From contig CAKTXZ010000023.1 in the NCBI GenBank assembly GCA_934632155.1, forward strand, positions 1 to 42,674: a stretch of DNA of 42,674 nucleotides, in the 5' to 3' direction. The notes under the pieces were generated by a model. The model was not told the origin of the DNA and did not search any database. It was given only the letters and a program-made list of their open reading frames with translations. The DNA is from an uncultured Clostridia bacterium. Lineage in GTDB: Bacteria; Bacillota; Clostridia; Christensenellales; Aristaeellaceae. Shown here in pieces: positions 32,792-41,835 of the stretch. The stretch's first letter is position 1. Each line of letters starts with the position of its first letter. The position numbers and the translations under genes are program-made.

Positions 32792-32921
32792 CATTGGCAC
32801 ATTCATGCGCCGCAGCATACGAGGCTTCGGCCAAAATGCGCAATAGGCAAAGCGCGTCGTTTATTTCGTTTCGGCGAAACGAAGGAAGGCGCGGTGGCCG
32901 GAGAGGCGCGTTCCGGCCGCT

Positions 32922-33374
32922 TCACCTGTGAATATACATTCTGGACACAGTTTCTTCCCCATCGCCCTGCGCCATGCACAGGAAATTCCATCCGTAGCGT
33001 TCATAGAAGCCGGTATGATCGGTCAGCCAATAAACCGGCGTAACGCCCTTGGCCCTCAGATCCTCCACCGCCATGCAAAGCAGCCGCCCCGCAATTCCTT
33101 GGCCGCGGTATTCCGCTTCGGTATATACCGCGCACACATTCGGCGTTCAATCCTTTCGGTCGTGAAAATCGTTTTCGATAACGCCCAGCCCGCCGACGAT
33201 TTTCTCGCCGTCCAGACAAAGAAACCAGCCGTATTCGGTTCTGCCGCTCAGATAATCGTCCATACAGTGCAAATACGCCGCCTTCGGGATCCTCTATTTT
33301 GGGCAAAACCATTCGGCCGCGCCGTCCTTCAGGCACGGCTGCTCCCTCAAATCGACGCAGCGAAAAGCATTCAT
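32922..33374 (-). pseudogene. GNAT acetyltransferase with two in-frame stops
   Basis: One continuous frame of 151 codons from the ATG at 33374. It reads MNAFRCVDLREQPCLKDGA to a TAG at 33296-33294, then IPKAAYLHCMDDYLSGRTEY and CLDGEKIVGGLGVIENDFHD to a TGA at 33149-33147. It resumes with TPNVCAVYTEAEYRGQGIAG, the acetyl-CoA-binding motif, and TDHTGFYERYGWNFL to the end. Comparison with GNAT relatives suggests Trp (KWGIP) at the TAG and Leu (KDLTPNV) at the TGA. No frame shift is needed. It is the last unit of the ttcA-recD2 operon. Two independent stops make sequencing error less likely than decay. Confidence 0.85.
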
Positions 33375-33375
33375 G

Positions 33376-33540
33376 TCAGCACTCTCTTTTAACGCGTCCA
33401 TTCCTTTTGCGCGTCTTCCCACGGCTCCGCGCCGCGGCGGGAATGTCCCGCGGCCGCGCCTCGTCCGCGTTCCCGCGCGTCCTTTCGCGCAGCCATGCCG
33501 CCATCGGCGCAACCGCGCTTGTATCCACCATAATCTTCAT
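33376..33540 (-). CDS. 54-aa ORF coupled to recD2 and the GNAT gene
   Basis: Starts at the ATG at 33540, which overlaps the recD2 stop as ATGA, behind GGGAGGGAATCTC. It ends with a TGA 1 base before the GNAT start codon. The product begins MKIMVDTSAVAPMAAWLRER and then becomes very Arg-rich (RSRGKTRKRNGRVKREC). In another frame the same DNA reads AEPWEDAQKEWTR before a stop, which looks more like a normal protein end, so a frame shift inside a slightly different small gene is possible. Not recognised as a known family. Confidence 0.5.
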   Translation of the reverse strand: MKIMVDTSAVAPMAAWLRERTRGNADEARPRDIPAAARSRGKTRKRNGRVKREC

Positions 33541-35729
33541 GAGATTCCCTCCCATTCCTCCTCCAGCCGCTGCCGAAGCGTCGTATAGCGGCGAAGAATC
33601 AAATTATTCTGCACCATCTGCGCGATATTCTCCTCGCGCCCTACCAGCACCACCAGCCGCCGGGCCCGCGTCAGCGCGGTATAGAACAAATTGCGCGTCA
33701 GCAGCCGCGGCGGGCCGCCCACCACCGGCATCACCACACAGGGAAATTCGCTGCCCTGACTTTTGTGCACGGACAGGCAGTAGGCCAGCTCCAATTCCTC
33801 CAATTGCTGATAATCGTATTCCACGCTGCGCTCGTCGTCATAGCGCACGGTAACGGTCTTGTCCTGCTCGTCCACGCGGCTGACAAAGCCCACGTCGCCG
33901 TTGAACACGCCTTCGCCCTCCGTGCCGCTGTCGTTCACCCACGCAAGCTGATAGTTGTTGCGCACATGCATCACCTTGTCGCCCAGCCGGAACGTAATAT
34001 CGCCGTAGGCAAGCTCCGGCTTGGCGGGCGCGGGCGGGTTGAGCGCCTGCTGCAGCAGGGCGTTGAGCTGATACACCCCCGCGCCGGATTTTTTCGTAGG
34101 GGAGAGCACCTGAATATCCCGCGCGGGAAAATCCGTCCTCAAAAAGGCGGGCAGCCGGCGCGCGCACAGCCCCACGATCGCGGCGGCGGCGTCCTCGGCC
34201 AGCGGCTGGCGCTCGAAAAAGAAATCGCTGTCCCGGCGGTTGAGAATGGGCGCTTCGCCGTGGTTGATGCGGTGCGCATTGAGGACGATCAGGCTTTCCG
34301 CCGCCTGCCGGAAAATATCCGTCAGCCGTGCGGAGGGGATCACGCCGCTTTTGAGAATATCCCCCAGCACGTTTCCCGCGCCCACGGAGGGCAGCTGGTC
34401 TGCGTCGCCCACCAGAATCAGCTTCGTTCCGGGCTTGAGCGCGCGCAGCAGGCTGCGCATGAGGAAAACGTCCACCATGCTCATCTCGTCCACGATCACG
34501 CAGGCGCAGTCCAACGGGTTGTTCTCGTCGCGCTGGAACTTGCCCTCGTCGCCCGAAAATTCCAGCAGCCGGTGCAGCGTTTTGGCCTCGTGTCCCGTCG
34601 CCTCGCTCATGCGCTTGGCGGCGCGCCCCGTCGGCGCAGCCAGCAGCACATTCCGGCCCAGCAGGGAAAGAATGCAGTTGATAATGGTGGTTTTGCCCGT
34701 GCCCGGGCCGCCGGTAATCACCAGCAGCCCCTGCCGTACGGCCTCGGATACGGCGCGGCGCTGGTTCGGGCTGAAGGCAATGCCGTTTTGCCGCTCGAAA
34801 TCGGCAATCTGCTTTTCCGGCTGCGCCGGAGCCGTCTTTGCCGCGGAGAGCAGGCGCAGATAGCGCGCAATCTCCCGCTCTGCATGGTAATACGCGCCCA
34901 GCATGACCGCGTCCTCGCCGTCCGCGCTGACGGCCACCAGCTCGCGCGCGAAAAGCAGGGCGTCCAGTCCATGCGCCAGCGCCTCGCCCTGCGCGCGCAG
35001 CGCCTTGGCGGCCTGCGTCAGCAGCGTCTCGCGGGGCAGATACGTGTGCCCCGCGCTGGCCGCGGCCTCCTGCAGCACATATTTCAGCCCCGCCTGCAGG
35101 CGATATTCGCTGTCGGGCGGAACGCCCAGCGCCAGTGCGATGCGGTCAGCCGTCAGGAAGCCCACGCCCTCCACATCGTCCATCAGCCGATACGGATTTT
35201 CGCGAATTTTCCGCTGCGCGTCCGCGCCGTACGCCTTGGTGATGCGCACCGCCAGCGCGGGGGAAACGCCGTAGGATTGCAGAAACACCATCGCCTCGCG
35301 GGCGGCATACTGCTCCCGAAAGGCCTCCGCCAGCTGTGCCGCGCGCTTTTTGCCTATGCCCGGCACCTCCGTCAGGCGCTCAGGGTGCTCGCTCATCACG
35401 TCCAGCGTTCTGCGCCCAAATTCCTGCACGATCAGCTTAGCCGTCGCCGGGCCGACGCCGCGAATCAGCCCCGAGCCCAGATACCGCTCAATGCCCAGCA
35501 GGGTAGTCGGCTTACGAATCTCGCAGGCCGTGGCCTTCCATTGCCTGCCGTACTGCGGATGCTCCACCCAAGCGCCGGAAAGCAGCACCTGCTCGCCCGC
35601 CGCCAGCGCGGGCAGCGTGCCCACCACGGTGACGCTTTCGCGCCCGGCGCGCATCTGCATCACGGAATAGCCGTTTTCCTCATTGCGAAAAACGGTTTCC
35701 TCCATTACGGCTTCCAGTTGTTCCGGCAT
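33537..35729 (-). CDS. recD2: ATP-dependent 5'-3' DNA helicase RecD2
   Basis: 730 aa. The N-terminal domain of RecD2 has an OB-like start and helix-hairpin-helix repeats (GIERYLGSGLIRGVGPATAK and LTEVPGIGKKRAAQLAEAF). Then come SF1B helicase domains with Walker A GGPGTGKTT (Lys346), Walker B VIVDEMSMVD, LVGDADQLPSVGAG and the C-terminal LAYCLSVHKSQGSEFP and TALTRARRLV. It lacks RecBC partners, as usual for RecD2, and serves in DNA repair and replication-fork maintenance. GAGGA lies about 10 bases before the ATG. It begins 12 bp after the TtcA-like gene and shares its promoter. Confidence 0.95.
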   Translation of the reverse strand: MPEQLEAVMEETVFRNEENGYSVMQMRAGRESVTVVGTLPALAAGEQVLLSGAWVEHPQYGRQWKATACEIRKPTTLLGIERYLGSGLIRGVGPATAKLIVQEFGRRTLDVMSEHPERLTEVPGIGKKRAAQLAEAFREQYAAREAMVFLQSYGVSPALAVRITKAYGADAQRKIRENPYRLMDDVEGVGFLTADRIALALGVPPDSEYRLQAGLKYVLQEAAASAGHTYLPRETLLTQAAKALRAQGEALAHGLDALLFARELVAVSADGEDAVMLGAYYHAEREIARYLRLLSAAKTAPAQPEKQIADFERQNGIAFSPNQRRAVSEAVRQGLLVITGGPGTGKTTIINCILSLLGRNVLLAAPTGRAAKRMSEATGHEAKTLHRLLEFSGDEGKFQRDENNPLDCACVIVDEMSMVDVFLMRSLLRALKPGTKLILVGDADQLPSVGAGNVLGDILKSGVIPSARLTDIFRQAAESLIVLNAHRINHGEAPILNRRDSDFFFERQPLAEDAAAAIVGLCARRLPAFLRTDFPARDIQVLSPTKKSGAGVYQLNALLQQALNPPAPAKPELAYGDITFRLGDKVMHVRNNYQLAWVNDSGTEGEGVFNGDVGFVSRVDEQDKTVTVRYDDERSVEYDYQQLEELELAYCLSVHKSQGSEFPCVVMPVVGGPPRLLTRNLFYTALTRARRLVVLVGREENIAQMVQNNLILRRYTTLRQRLEEEWEGIS

Positions 35730-35741
35730 GGCGCATAGTCC

Positions 35742-36452
35742 TCATTCATTCGTTTGATTCATCGTTTTTTCATCCCGCGCCCGGCGCAGCGCGCCGCACA
35801 GGCGCTCCCGCGCGCCGGGAAGCTGCGCGTCCATCGCGTCCAGCATCGCCCCGATCTGCGCGCGCCGCGTATGCCCGTCCACCGGACAGGGATTCTTCAC
35901 CACCGGCAGCCGCGCCCGCGCCGCATAATCGGCAATCGCCTGCTCCCGCGCGTCAATCAGCGGGCGAATGACCGTCACGCCGCTGTTTTCCATGGGCGCC
36001 TTGGGCATCAGCATATAGAACCTTTCCTCGCCAAGGGCGCTGAGGAAATAGGTTTCCAGCGCGTCTTCACGGTGATGCCCCAGCGCCAGCTTTGCGCAGC
36101 CCGCCTCCCGCGCCATACGGCTGAGCGTGCCGCGCCGCAGCCGCGCGCACAGGGCGCACGGGTTCTTTTCGCCCTGCAAGGCGGGCAGCAATCGCCCCTC
36201 CCGCACGGTCAAGGGTACGTCCAGATCCCGGCACAGCGCCTCAACGTCCGCCAGCGGAAAGGGATCGCCCAGCTTGATGGTCAGCGCGCGCAGGGTAAAC
36301 GGCCGCGGCGAAAAACGGCGATACGCCGCCAGCAGCGTCAACAGCGCCAGCGAATCCTTGCCGCCCGACACGCCCACCGCCACGCCGTCCCCCGGCGCAA
36401 TCAGGCCGTATCGCTCGTCCGCCCGGCGTATTTCCCCCAGCAGCCGCTTCAT
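35742..36452 (-). CDS. TtcA-type tRNA thiolation protein
   Basis: 236 aa. PP-loop ATPase with SGGKDSLA (about 30-37), followed by the CALC pair (about 98-101), GHHREDALET and a third Cys in KNPCPVDGHTRR. This is the TtcA/TtuA pattern that holds a 4Fe-4S cluster and adds sulfur to tRNA (s2C32 in TtcA). GGAGGA precedes the ATG. First gene of the operon with recD2. Confidence 0.88.
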   Translation of the reverse strand: MKRLLGEIRRADERYGLIAPGDGVAVGVSGGKDSLALLTLLAAYRRFSPRPFTLRALTIKLGDPFPLADVEALCRDLDVPLTVREGRLLPALQGEKNPCALCARLRRGTLSRMAREAGCAKLALGHHREDALETYFLSALGEERFYMLMPKAPMENSGVTVIRPLIDAREQAIADYAARARLPVVKNPCPVDGHTRRAQIGAMLDAMDAQLPGARERLCGALRRARDEKTMNQTNE

Positions 36453-36481
36453 GCATCGTCCTCCTGCTTCGCTTTTCTTTC

Positions 36482-36510
36482 ATTATAGCGAATTGCGCGG
36501 CAATAGGCAA
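36482..36510 (-). promoter_or_regulatory. Promoter of the ttcA-like/recD2 operon
   Basis: TTGCCT (36510-36505), 17-bp spacer, TATAAT (36487-36482), about 30 bp before the ATG. Confidence 0.75.
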
Positions 36511-36583
36511 GCGAAACAAGCGCCCCCCGCGCAGGCATGGCGGCGCGCTCGCGCGCATATGCTGGAGCAAAGGAGGCGCAAGG

Positions 36584-36856
36584 ATGCGACAGGATATTGA
36601 GAAGCGCTGCGTCAGGCTCGGGCGGTACATTGCCCAAACGGGCGCGACCATTCGCCAGACAGCCAAGGCGTTTTCCCTGAGCAAAAGCCTTGTGCACAAG
36701 GACGTGCACGAGCGGCTGCGCCTTGTGCAGCCCGGCCTGTACGAGGAAGCGCGCAGGGTGCTTGCCTACAACCAGTCGGTGCGGCATCTGCGCGGCGGCG
36801 CGGCCACCAAACGGCGCTGGGCGCTGCTGCGCAGCCTGCGCGACGCCAGAAGATAA
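36584..36856 (+). CDS. spoIIID: Sporulation transcriptional regulator SpoIIID
   Basis: 90 aa, full-length SpoIIID with the characteristic ATIRQTAKAFSLSKSLVHKD helix-turn-helix and the C-terminal YNQSVRHLRGGAATKRRW basic helix. It modulates mother-cell gene expression under sigma-E and sigma-K. AAAGGAGGCGC precedes the ATG. No sigma-A promoter is seen in front of it, consistent with sporulation sigma control, but a sigma-E consensus could not be assigned. Its presence indicates an endospore-forming lineage. Confidence 0.95.
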   Translation: MRQDIEKRCVRLGRYIAQTGATIRQTAKAFSLSKSLVHKDVHERLRLVQPGLYEEARRVLAYNQSVRHLRGGAATKRRWALLRSLRDARR

Positions 36857-36858
36857 AA

Positions 36859-36897
36859 GCGCGAGAGAAGCGCCCCGGCGGGGCTTCCCTCGCACGC
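36859..36897 (+). terminator. Hairpin after spoIIID
   Basis: GCGAG...GAAGCGCCCC pairs with GGGGCTTC...CTCGC around GGC. There is no T run, so its strength as a terminator is uncertain. It lies between convergent genes. Confidence 0.5.
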
Positions 36898-36918
36898 CAG
36901 GCGGCTGCCCGCGCCCGC

Positions 36919-37107
36919 CTAACGGAACAGCGAACAGCCCGCCTCGCGAAAGCGTTCGATCATCCGCCGCAGCGTATCCTCCGGCACATGAAAATCCCGT
37001 GCGAGGCAATGCAGGCAGAAAAACGTCTGCGTGCCGCGGTTAATCAGCTTCTTGGACAGGCCGATCTCGTCCCGCGTGAGCGCCTGCCCACAGGCATGGC
37101 ATTTCAC
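36919..37107 (-). CDS. Zinc-ribbon microprotein
   Basis: 62 aa beginning MKCHACGQALTRDEIGL (GTG start) with a second pair in TFFCLHCLARDF, so two CxxC knuckles likely bind one zinc. The C-terminal half is helical (EDTLRRMIERFREAGCSLF). The GTG overlaps the alpha-galactosidase stop (GTGA), indicating coupled translation. Similar small clostridial proteins of unknown function are recalled, but no name is assigned. Confidence 0.75.
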   Translation of the reverse strand: MKCHACGQALTRDEIGLSKKLINRGTQTFFCLHCLARDFHVPEDTLRRMIERFREAGCSLFR

Positions 37108-38231
37108 CGCCGAACCAGCCGCGCGAGATAAACCCGGCAATCGTGCGCCGGAATATCCTTGGCAACATATTCACGGCAGGTCTGCACAGGCTCGTTGCCG
37201 AAAACGTCGGTCAGCTCCACGTCGTAGCCGGCGGCATTGGGCAGGCCGTAATCGCTCAAAACGGCGTTGGCGCGGCCGTCCTCGTCGGTCAGGTTAAAGA
37301 AGCCCAGCGCGTAGGTGTTGTCGTCCAGATGCTTAAACAGCACCAGCCGATGAGAATTCCGGCCCGATACGCAGATCGGCGGGCGCGCCTGCGCGTCCTG
37401 ATCGATGCGGATCAGCATCGGGTTCGTAACCAGCGCCAGCGTTTTTTCGTCCATTTGGCGAATATCGCAGCCCAGCATCAGCGGCGCGGAATAAAAGCAC
37501 CACAGCGCGAACTGCGTGCGGTAGTCCGCCTCGCCGCAGCCCGCCGCGCCTACAAGCCCCTTGCCGTACATGCCCACCGTAAGCATGTCAATATCGTTAA
37601 AGCACTGCGGCGCGGAGGCGCTAAGCTTATCCAGCTGGCTTAACGCAATCTGGCGGTAGGATTCGGGGGCGTCGATGATATCGCCCGTGGAGCGGTACAT
37701 GTGCGCGCCGGTGGAGCGAATCCACGACCAGACGTTATCGCTGCCCCAGTTGCAGGCGGAATAGAGAATATCCCGCCCGGTTGCGCGCAGCGCCATGCCC
37801 ATGCGGCGGTAGAGCAGCTCGCCGGAAATGTCGGACGGCTTATAGCAAAAATCGTATTTCAGGTAATCCACGCCCCAGGAAGCGAAGGTCTCCGCATCCA
37901 GAAATTCATGGTCGAAGCTGCCCGGATAATCGGCGCAGGTGCGCTGCCCGGCGCAGGAATACATGCCGAATTTCAGCCCCTTGCCGTGGATGTAATCGCC
38001 CACGGCCTTCATGCCGTTGGGAAACTTGGTGGGCTCGGCGAGCAGCCGGTCGGTTTGCGGATCGCGCAGGTATTGGCTCCAGCAATCGTCAATTACGATG
38101 TACTGATAGCCGGACTCCTTCAGACCCAGCTTTTCAAAAGCGTCCGCGCTTTCCCGGATCAGGCTTTCGGAAATTTTCTCGCCGAACGTGTTCCATGTGT
38201 TCCATCCCATGGGCGGCCGGTTGACCAGCAT
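37104..38231 (-). CDS. GH27 alpha-galactosidase, cytoplasmic
   Basis: 375 aa. Glycoside hydrolase family 27: PPMGWNTWNTF at the start, IVIDDCW, then YLKYDFC with nucleophile Asp127 and RSTGDI with acid/base Asp184. A short beta-sandwich C-terminal domain follows, with no carbohydrate-binding module. No signal peptide, so it would act on imported alpha-galactosides such as raffinose-type sugars or galactomannan fragments. GAGGAGG lies 8 bases before the ATG, with a promoter at 38265-38294. No transporter gene is adjacent. Confidence 0.93.
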   Translation of the reverse strand: MLVNRPPMGWNTWNTFGEKISESLIRESADAFEKLGLKESGYQYIVIDDCWSQYLRDPQTDRLLAEPTKFPNGMKAVGDYIHGKGLKFGMYSCAGQRTCADYPGSFDHEFLDAETFASWGVDYLKYDFCYKPSDISGELLYRRMGMALRATGRDILYSACNWGSDNVWSWIRSTGAHMYRSTGDIIDAPESYRQIALSQLDKLSASAPQCFNDIDMLTVGMYGKGLVGAAGCGEADYRTQFALWCFYSAPLMLGCDIRQMDEKTLALVTNPMLIRIDQDAQARPPICVSGRNSHRLVLFKHLDDNTYALGFFNLTDEDGRANAVLSDYGLPNAAGYDVELTDVFGNEPVQTCREYVAKDIPAHDCRVYLARLVRR

Positions 38232-38264
38232 ATGCGCATCCTCCTCATATCCTTCGTTTTTTCC

Positions 38265-38294
38265 ATTATAACGCAGGCCGCGCGGGAAAATCAA
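38265..38294 (-). promoter_or_regulatory. Promoter of the alpha-galactosidase gene
   Basis: TTGATT (38294-38289), 18-bp spacer, TATAAT (38270-38265). Confidence 0.65.
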
Positions 38295-38311
38295 GCGCCC
38301 GCGGCGGATTT

Positions 38312-39499
38312 TCATTCGCGGCGCGGCGCGCCGTGCATCAGCCGCGCCCGCAGCGAACGCAGCCGCTTTTGCCCCTGCGCAAGCAGCGCCGTTCCCGGCG
38401 TAATCAGCGTGTGATACAAGGCGCCGTTCCCGGCGCGCACCAGCGTGAGCACCGCGCGCCAAAGCATGTCCTTTTGCTGCGCGTCCATCGCGGAAAGCCT
38501 GCGCAGCGCGCGCACCAGCCCGCCCAAGCCCTCGGCCGTCAGCTCCTCGATACGCGTCGCGCCCGTCGCCTCCAGCAGCGTAAACAGCGTGTCGATGAAT
38601 TTGCGCCGCGCGTCGTCGTCCAGCGTGGCCATCCATTCCTTGAGCGTGCGGTCCACCGCCTGACTGCCTGCCGTCAGCTCCGCGCGCACAAACGCCGTTC
38701 CTAAAACCGCCCAGTTGGCGCTGTTGTGCTGCAAAACGCCCACATTGCCGCTTTTGACCACGATGTGGCGCTCGCGATGCTCCAGCAGCAGCCCCACCAC
38801 GGAGGACTGGGGCACGATGGTGACGATTCTGTCCATCACGCGCCGGTAATCGTCGCCGGAAAGAAACGCGGGCAGAAAGCCCGGGCCGTCGTTGTTATAC
38901 ACCCGCTCAATGCGCGCCTGCACCGCCGCGTCGCACTTCACGGCGGCGTATACCGCCAGATTGCCTCCCTTGGAGTGCCCGCCCACATACAGCGGCGCAT
39001 CCGAAAGGCGCGCGGCCTGCCGGTTCAGATACGCGACCGCCGCCAGCTGCGCGGGCACGGCCTGCGAAAGGCTCAGGTTGCAATCCTCTCGCCAGCCGGT
39101 GAAGGTGCTGTCCGTGCCGCGAAAGGATAGATAGGAAAATTCCGGGCAAACGATGGTCAGCGCGGCGAATTGCTTTTGCTCCTGCGGGTCGATCTCGTTC
39201 ACAAACGCAGAAAGACGAAGCGGGCGGTATCGCGGGCAATCGCAAAGCCGCCCCACCAGCACCGCGGCGGCCGCCGCCGCGTTTACGGAAAACGCCTGCG
39301 ACTGCGCGGGCCGCGGCCGAAGCCGCAAAAATGCCGCCGCTGCGTCCGCAAGCGAACAATCGCCGCCGTCGCCGGGCACAATGCCGTCCCATTCCGCATA
39401 AGACAGCCACGAAAGAATCAGGCCGTCCACCTCGTTCAGGGGCGCCTGGGAAAAGGAAAGGTCGCCGCGCCACAACAGGTAATCATACAGGTTCGCCAA
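38312..39499 (-). CDS. DUF2974 (Mbeg1-like) alpha/beta-hydrolase-type protein
   Basis: 395 aa. Begins with the usual ANLYDYLLWRGDLSFSQ and contains FSYLSFRGTDSTFTGWREDC and YVGGHSKGGNLAVYAA, the latter with a GxSxG-type nucleophile elbow (GHSKG), as in lipase-like DUF2974 proteins. No signal peptide. Substrate unknown. The TTG at 39499 was chosen as start because AAGGAGGA lies 7 bases upstream and relatives start there; no ATG is suitably placed. Confidence 0.87.
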   Translation of the reverse strand: MANLYDYLLWRGDLSFSQAPLNEVDGLILSWLSYAEWDGIVPGDGGDCSLADAAAAFLRLRPRPAQSQAFSVNAAAAAAVLVGRLCDCPRYRPLRLSAFVNEIDPQEQKQFAALTIVCPEFSYLSFRGTDSTFTGWREDCNLSLSQAVPAQLAAVAYLNRQAARLSDAPLYVGGHSKGGNLAVYAAVKCDAAVQARIERVYNNDGPGFLPAFLSGDDYRRVMDRIVTIVPQSSVVGLLLEHRERHIVVKSGNVGVLQHNSANWAVLGTAFVRAELTAGSQAVDRTLKEWMATLDDDARRKFIDTLFTLLEATGATRIEELTAEGLGGLVRALRRLSAMDAQQKDMLWRAVLTLVRAGNGALYHTLITPGTALLAQGQKRLRSLRARLMHGAPRRE

Positions 39500-39583
39500 G
39501 CGCGTTTCCTCCTTCTGGTGTGGGAATACGCGGCGTGCGGCGCCGCGCATCCCTATCATACCAGATCGAGGGCGTTTACGCAA

Positions 39584-40600
39584 TCAGGGCAGCGCCTCCA
39601 TGACCTCCTGCCGAACGGCGGCAAGGCGGCTGTAATCCATCGCGTCCACATAATAGCGCTCCAGCCGGTCATGGTTTTCCTTCGCTTCGTGCAGCGCCTC
39701 CACCGCCTGATTGAGCGTCAGGTCGTATACCGCGCGGTCAAACGCCAGCCGCGCGCCCTCGCGGCGGATCAGGCGCTCGTCCATTTCGGGCGCAAACCGC
39801 CGCGCGTCCATGAGCACCGCCGTGGTAAAGAGCGTATCGCCCACCAGAAGATGCCCCAGCTGCGTTGCGTCCAGCGGATCGCAAAACACGGTGCGCGCCA
39901 TATGCCTGCGCCGCGCCGCGTCCAGCACCGTCGAAAGCAGCGCGTGCGCGTCAAAGCCCCACGGCACATCCAGACAATACACCGTGCCCTGCATGGCGCC
40001 GTCCAAATGCTGCACCACGCCCTGACAGGTGATCGCCTGCGCGAAGAGACGGCGCGCGCGCCCTGCCGGCGCGTCCGGCAAAAGCGCGCAGAGCGTTTCC
40101 TCCAGCGCGAAGCGCGCCTTGTCCGAAAAGGCCGCGTCGTATACCGCCGCCGCATCCGCGCGCAGGCGCTGCGCCGCCGCGAGATATCGGTACGCCCGTG
40201 CGTAGCAGGCGCCGATGGCCTCGTTCAGCCGCGCGATCGCCTCCCGGTCGCGGGTCAATTGCGCCTCGTTCAGGCATACGCCCAGATTCACAATGCCGTC
40301 CGCCGCGCCGGGCAGCCGCGGGTCGACAATATGCGGCGCGGTGCCGTCGAGCATCAGAAAATCCGCCTGCCGCGCCCAGATCGCGTCCAGGCTGTCCGGG
40401 TCTCCCGAGCAATGAAAATAGGTTACGTCGTCGCCCTTTTCCTGATAATGCGCGCCCACCGCCCGCATCAGCGTGCTTTTGCCCACGCCCGGCCCGCCCT
40501 TGAGAATGATCGTGCGGCCCGCCCCGGCGCGCAAATCCTCAAAAAAACCCACAAACCCCGCGCAGGTATTGCCGCCCGGGAAAAAATGCTTCTCCGTCAT
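39584..40600 (-). CDS. P-loop ATPase of the PRK06851 type
   Basis: 338 aa. Begins MTEKHFFPGGNTCAGFVGFF, with Walker A LKGGPGVGKSTLMRAVG (about 45-55) and DFLMLDGTAPHIVDP, both typical of this clostridial family. A second, weaker nucleotide-binding half would be expected around 185-215 (GRARRLFAQAITCQGV) but lacks a clear Walker motif. Function unknown. The start at 40600 is conserved in the family; the ribosome binding site is unclear (GGTGGCGGACAGG). It lies 84 bp upstream of the DUF2974 gene. Confidence 0.8.
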   Translation of the reverse strand: MTEKHFFPGGNTCAGFVGFFEDLRAGAGRTIILKGGPGVGKSTLMRAVGAHYQEKGDDVTYFHCSGDPDSLDAIWARQADFLMLDGTAPHIVDPRLPGAADGIVNLGVCLNEAQLTRDREAIARLNEAIGACYARAYRYLAAAQRLRADAAAVYDAAFSDKARFALEETLCALLPDAPAGRARRLFAQAITCQGVVQHLDGAMQGTVYCLDVPWGFDAHALLSTVLDAARRRHMARTVFCDPLDATQLGHLLVGDTLFTTAVLMDARRFAPEMDERLIRREGARLAFDRAVYDLTLNQAVEALHEAKENHDRLERYYVDAMDYSRLAAVRQEVMEALP

Positions 40601-41526
40601 CCTGTCCGCCACCCTTTCGCATCGTGATACCACACGGTATGCGCCGGCAGCGTGAAATATTTCCGTTTTTTATGCCGCATGTGCCGAGTCCGCAAGCGAA
40701 AGCGTCCTGCCGGCCCCCCTCTCACATCAAGGGCAGTTTGCGAGGATCAACAGCGATAGGGCGGCGGATCGGCAAAATACCGGCGAGGACTGCGCCGCGC
40801 TTGCCGAGCGGCCGTAAAAAAAGCGCGCCGTTCTTTCTTTTTCGATAAAGGAGCGCATTCCGGAAACCGCGCCTGAACGATTCGCGCGAAGCAGGCGTCC
40901 GGGCGCCTCCATGCGCGGCGTTGCCAGAGGCGCCTGGCATACGCACGGTACAGGCGGGCAGGAAAGCTTGGACAGTCTCGTGGCGCGAATAAACCAAACG
41001 GACTGCGAAGGCGCCAAAGCATATCCTATGCCGGAAGCGGCGCCCGGCGGCTTTGCGGAGGCTTGTCTGCGCGCGCCGGTCGAAAAGCTCCTCGCACACA
41101 GCAGGGCGCAGTTGAAACATTGGGCGAAGGCGCGTTTTCCCGCCAATGCTCGGCGGATGCTGCGGCTGGAGCAATGCCGTGACGCAAAGCTCGCGCACCT
41201 CTGTCCCGATGATCTGACGGCCGGCCCGGTCGAGTATACGGCGGCGATTTTCCGAAAGCTGACGGCTTTCGGCGCCGCCATGCCGCTGCCGCCGGAGCGC
41301 TACGGCCCAGCGTTTCCGTTTACCTGAGGTGAAAAAGCCGCGTGGAATCTACCGCCTCCATGACGGAGCGCACGGGCAAAGCAGCGGACAGGCGACTTAC
41401 CGAAAGGAAGAACCGCGCGCCGGAGGACGATACGCCGGGCATGACGCTCTGGGGCGGCGAACAGGTCAAAGTAGAAAATTTAAGCGCCGGGCTCAATTGA
41501 AACAAGCCGCGGAAATGTGCGCCTGC
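40601..41526. other. About 900 bp without a supportable intact gene
   Basis: Frames in this stretch lack ribosome binding sites and recognisable domains. On the plus strand a frame ending at 41327 (with APVEKLLAHSRAQLKHWAK) and another frame around 41342-41509 (ending TLWGGEQVKVENLSAGLN) look protein-like but are in different phases, as in a decayed gene. Directly next to them lie an IS remnant and a broken MATE gene. Confidence 0.5.
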
Positions 41527-41681
41527 TCACACCGGCGAATCGAAAAGCATCACGGGCAGGATGAGTCCGGCAAAGTCCGTATCGCGCTTTCGCAGCGCGT
41601 AAAGATTCGTCGGAACCGCTTGCTCCCCTCCAGCGAATCGCGCTTTGCTCCGCCGGAGGCAGGAGCCATATGAATTTTCAT
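41527..41681 (-). pseudogene. C-terminal remnant of an IS5-type transposase
   Basis: On the minus strand one frame from 41681 reads MKIHM and then LEGSKRFRRIFTRCE. The next frame continues KRDTDFAGLILPVML to a stop at 41527. EGSKRFRRIFTRCEK followed by a hydrophobic tail is the typical end of IS5-group transposases. A 1-bp deletion (GAAAAG to GAAAG) and loss of most of the DDE domain make it non-functional. No matching terminal inverted repeats were identified. Confidence 0.65.
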
Positions 41682-41788
41682 GGCAGGTCACCCCTCGCGA
41701 TCCTCCGAGCGCTCGCCCTTCTCTTTTTTGAAGGCCCCTGTTCCATCCGGACGAATCCGGACAGACGCGCTGTTCAGTACAGTGGACA

Positions 41789-41835
41789 AAAGCCGGTCGC
41801 ACCGTTCCGAGGAACGGTGCGACCGGCTTTCTATG
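41789..41835 (-). terminator. Perfect 20-bp palindrome
   Basis: AAAGCCGGTCGCACCGTTCC (41789-41808) pairs base for base with its complement at 41811-41830 across a 2-nt gap. On the minus strand it ends in CTTTTGTCC, suiting a terminator. The exactness also fits an inverted repeat left by a mobile element. Confidence 0.65.

Noticed and set aside
40911..41327. 138-codon plus-strand gene
   Set aside because: No ribosome binding site, no recognisable domain, composition like non-coding frames, and it lies in a decayed region; noted only as possible remnant.
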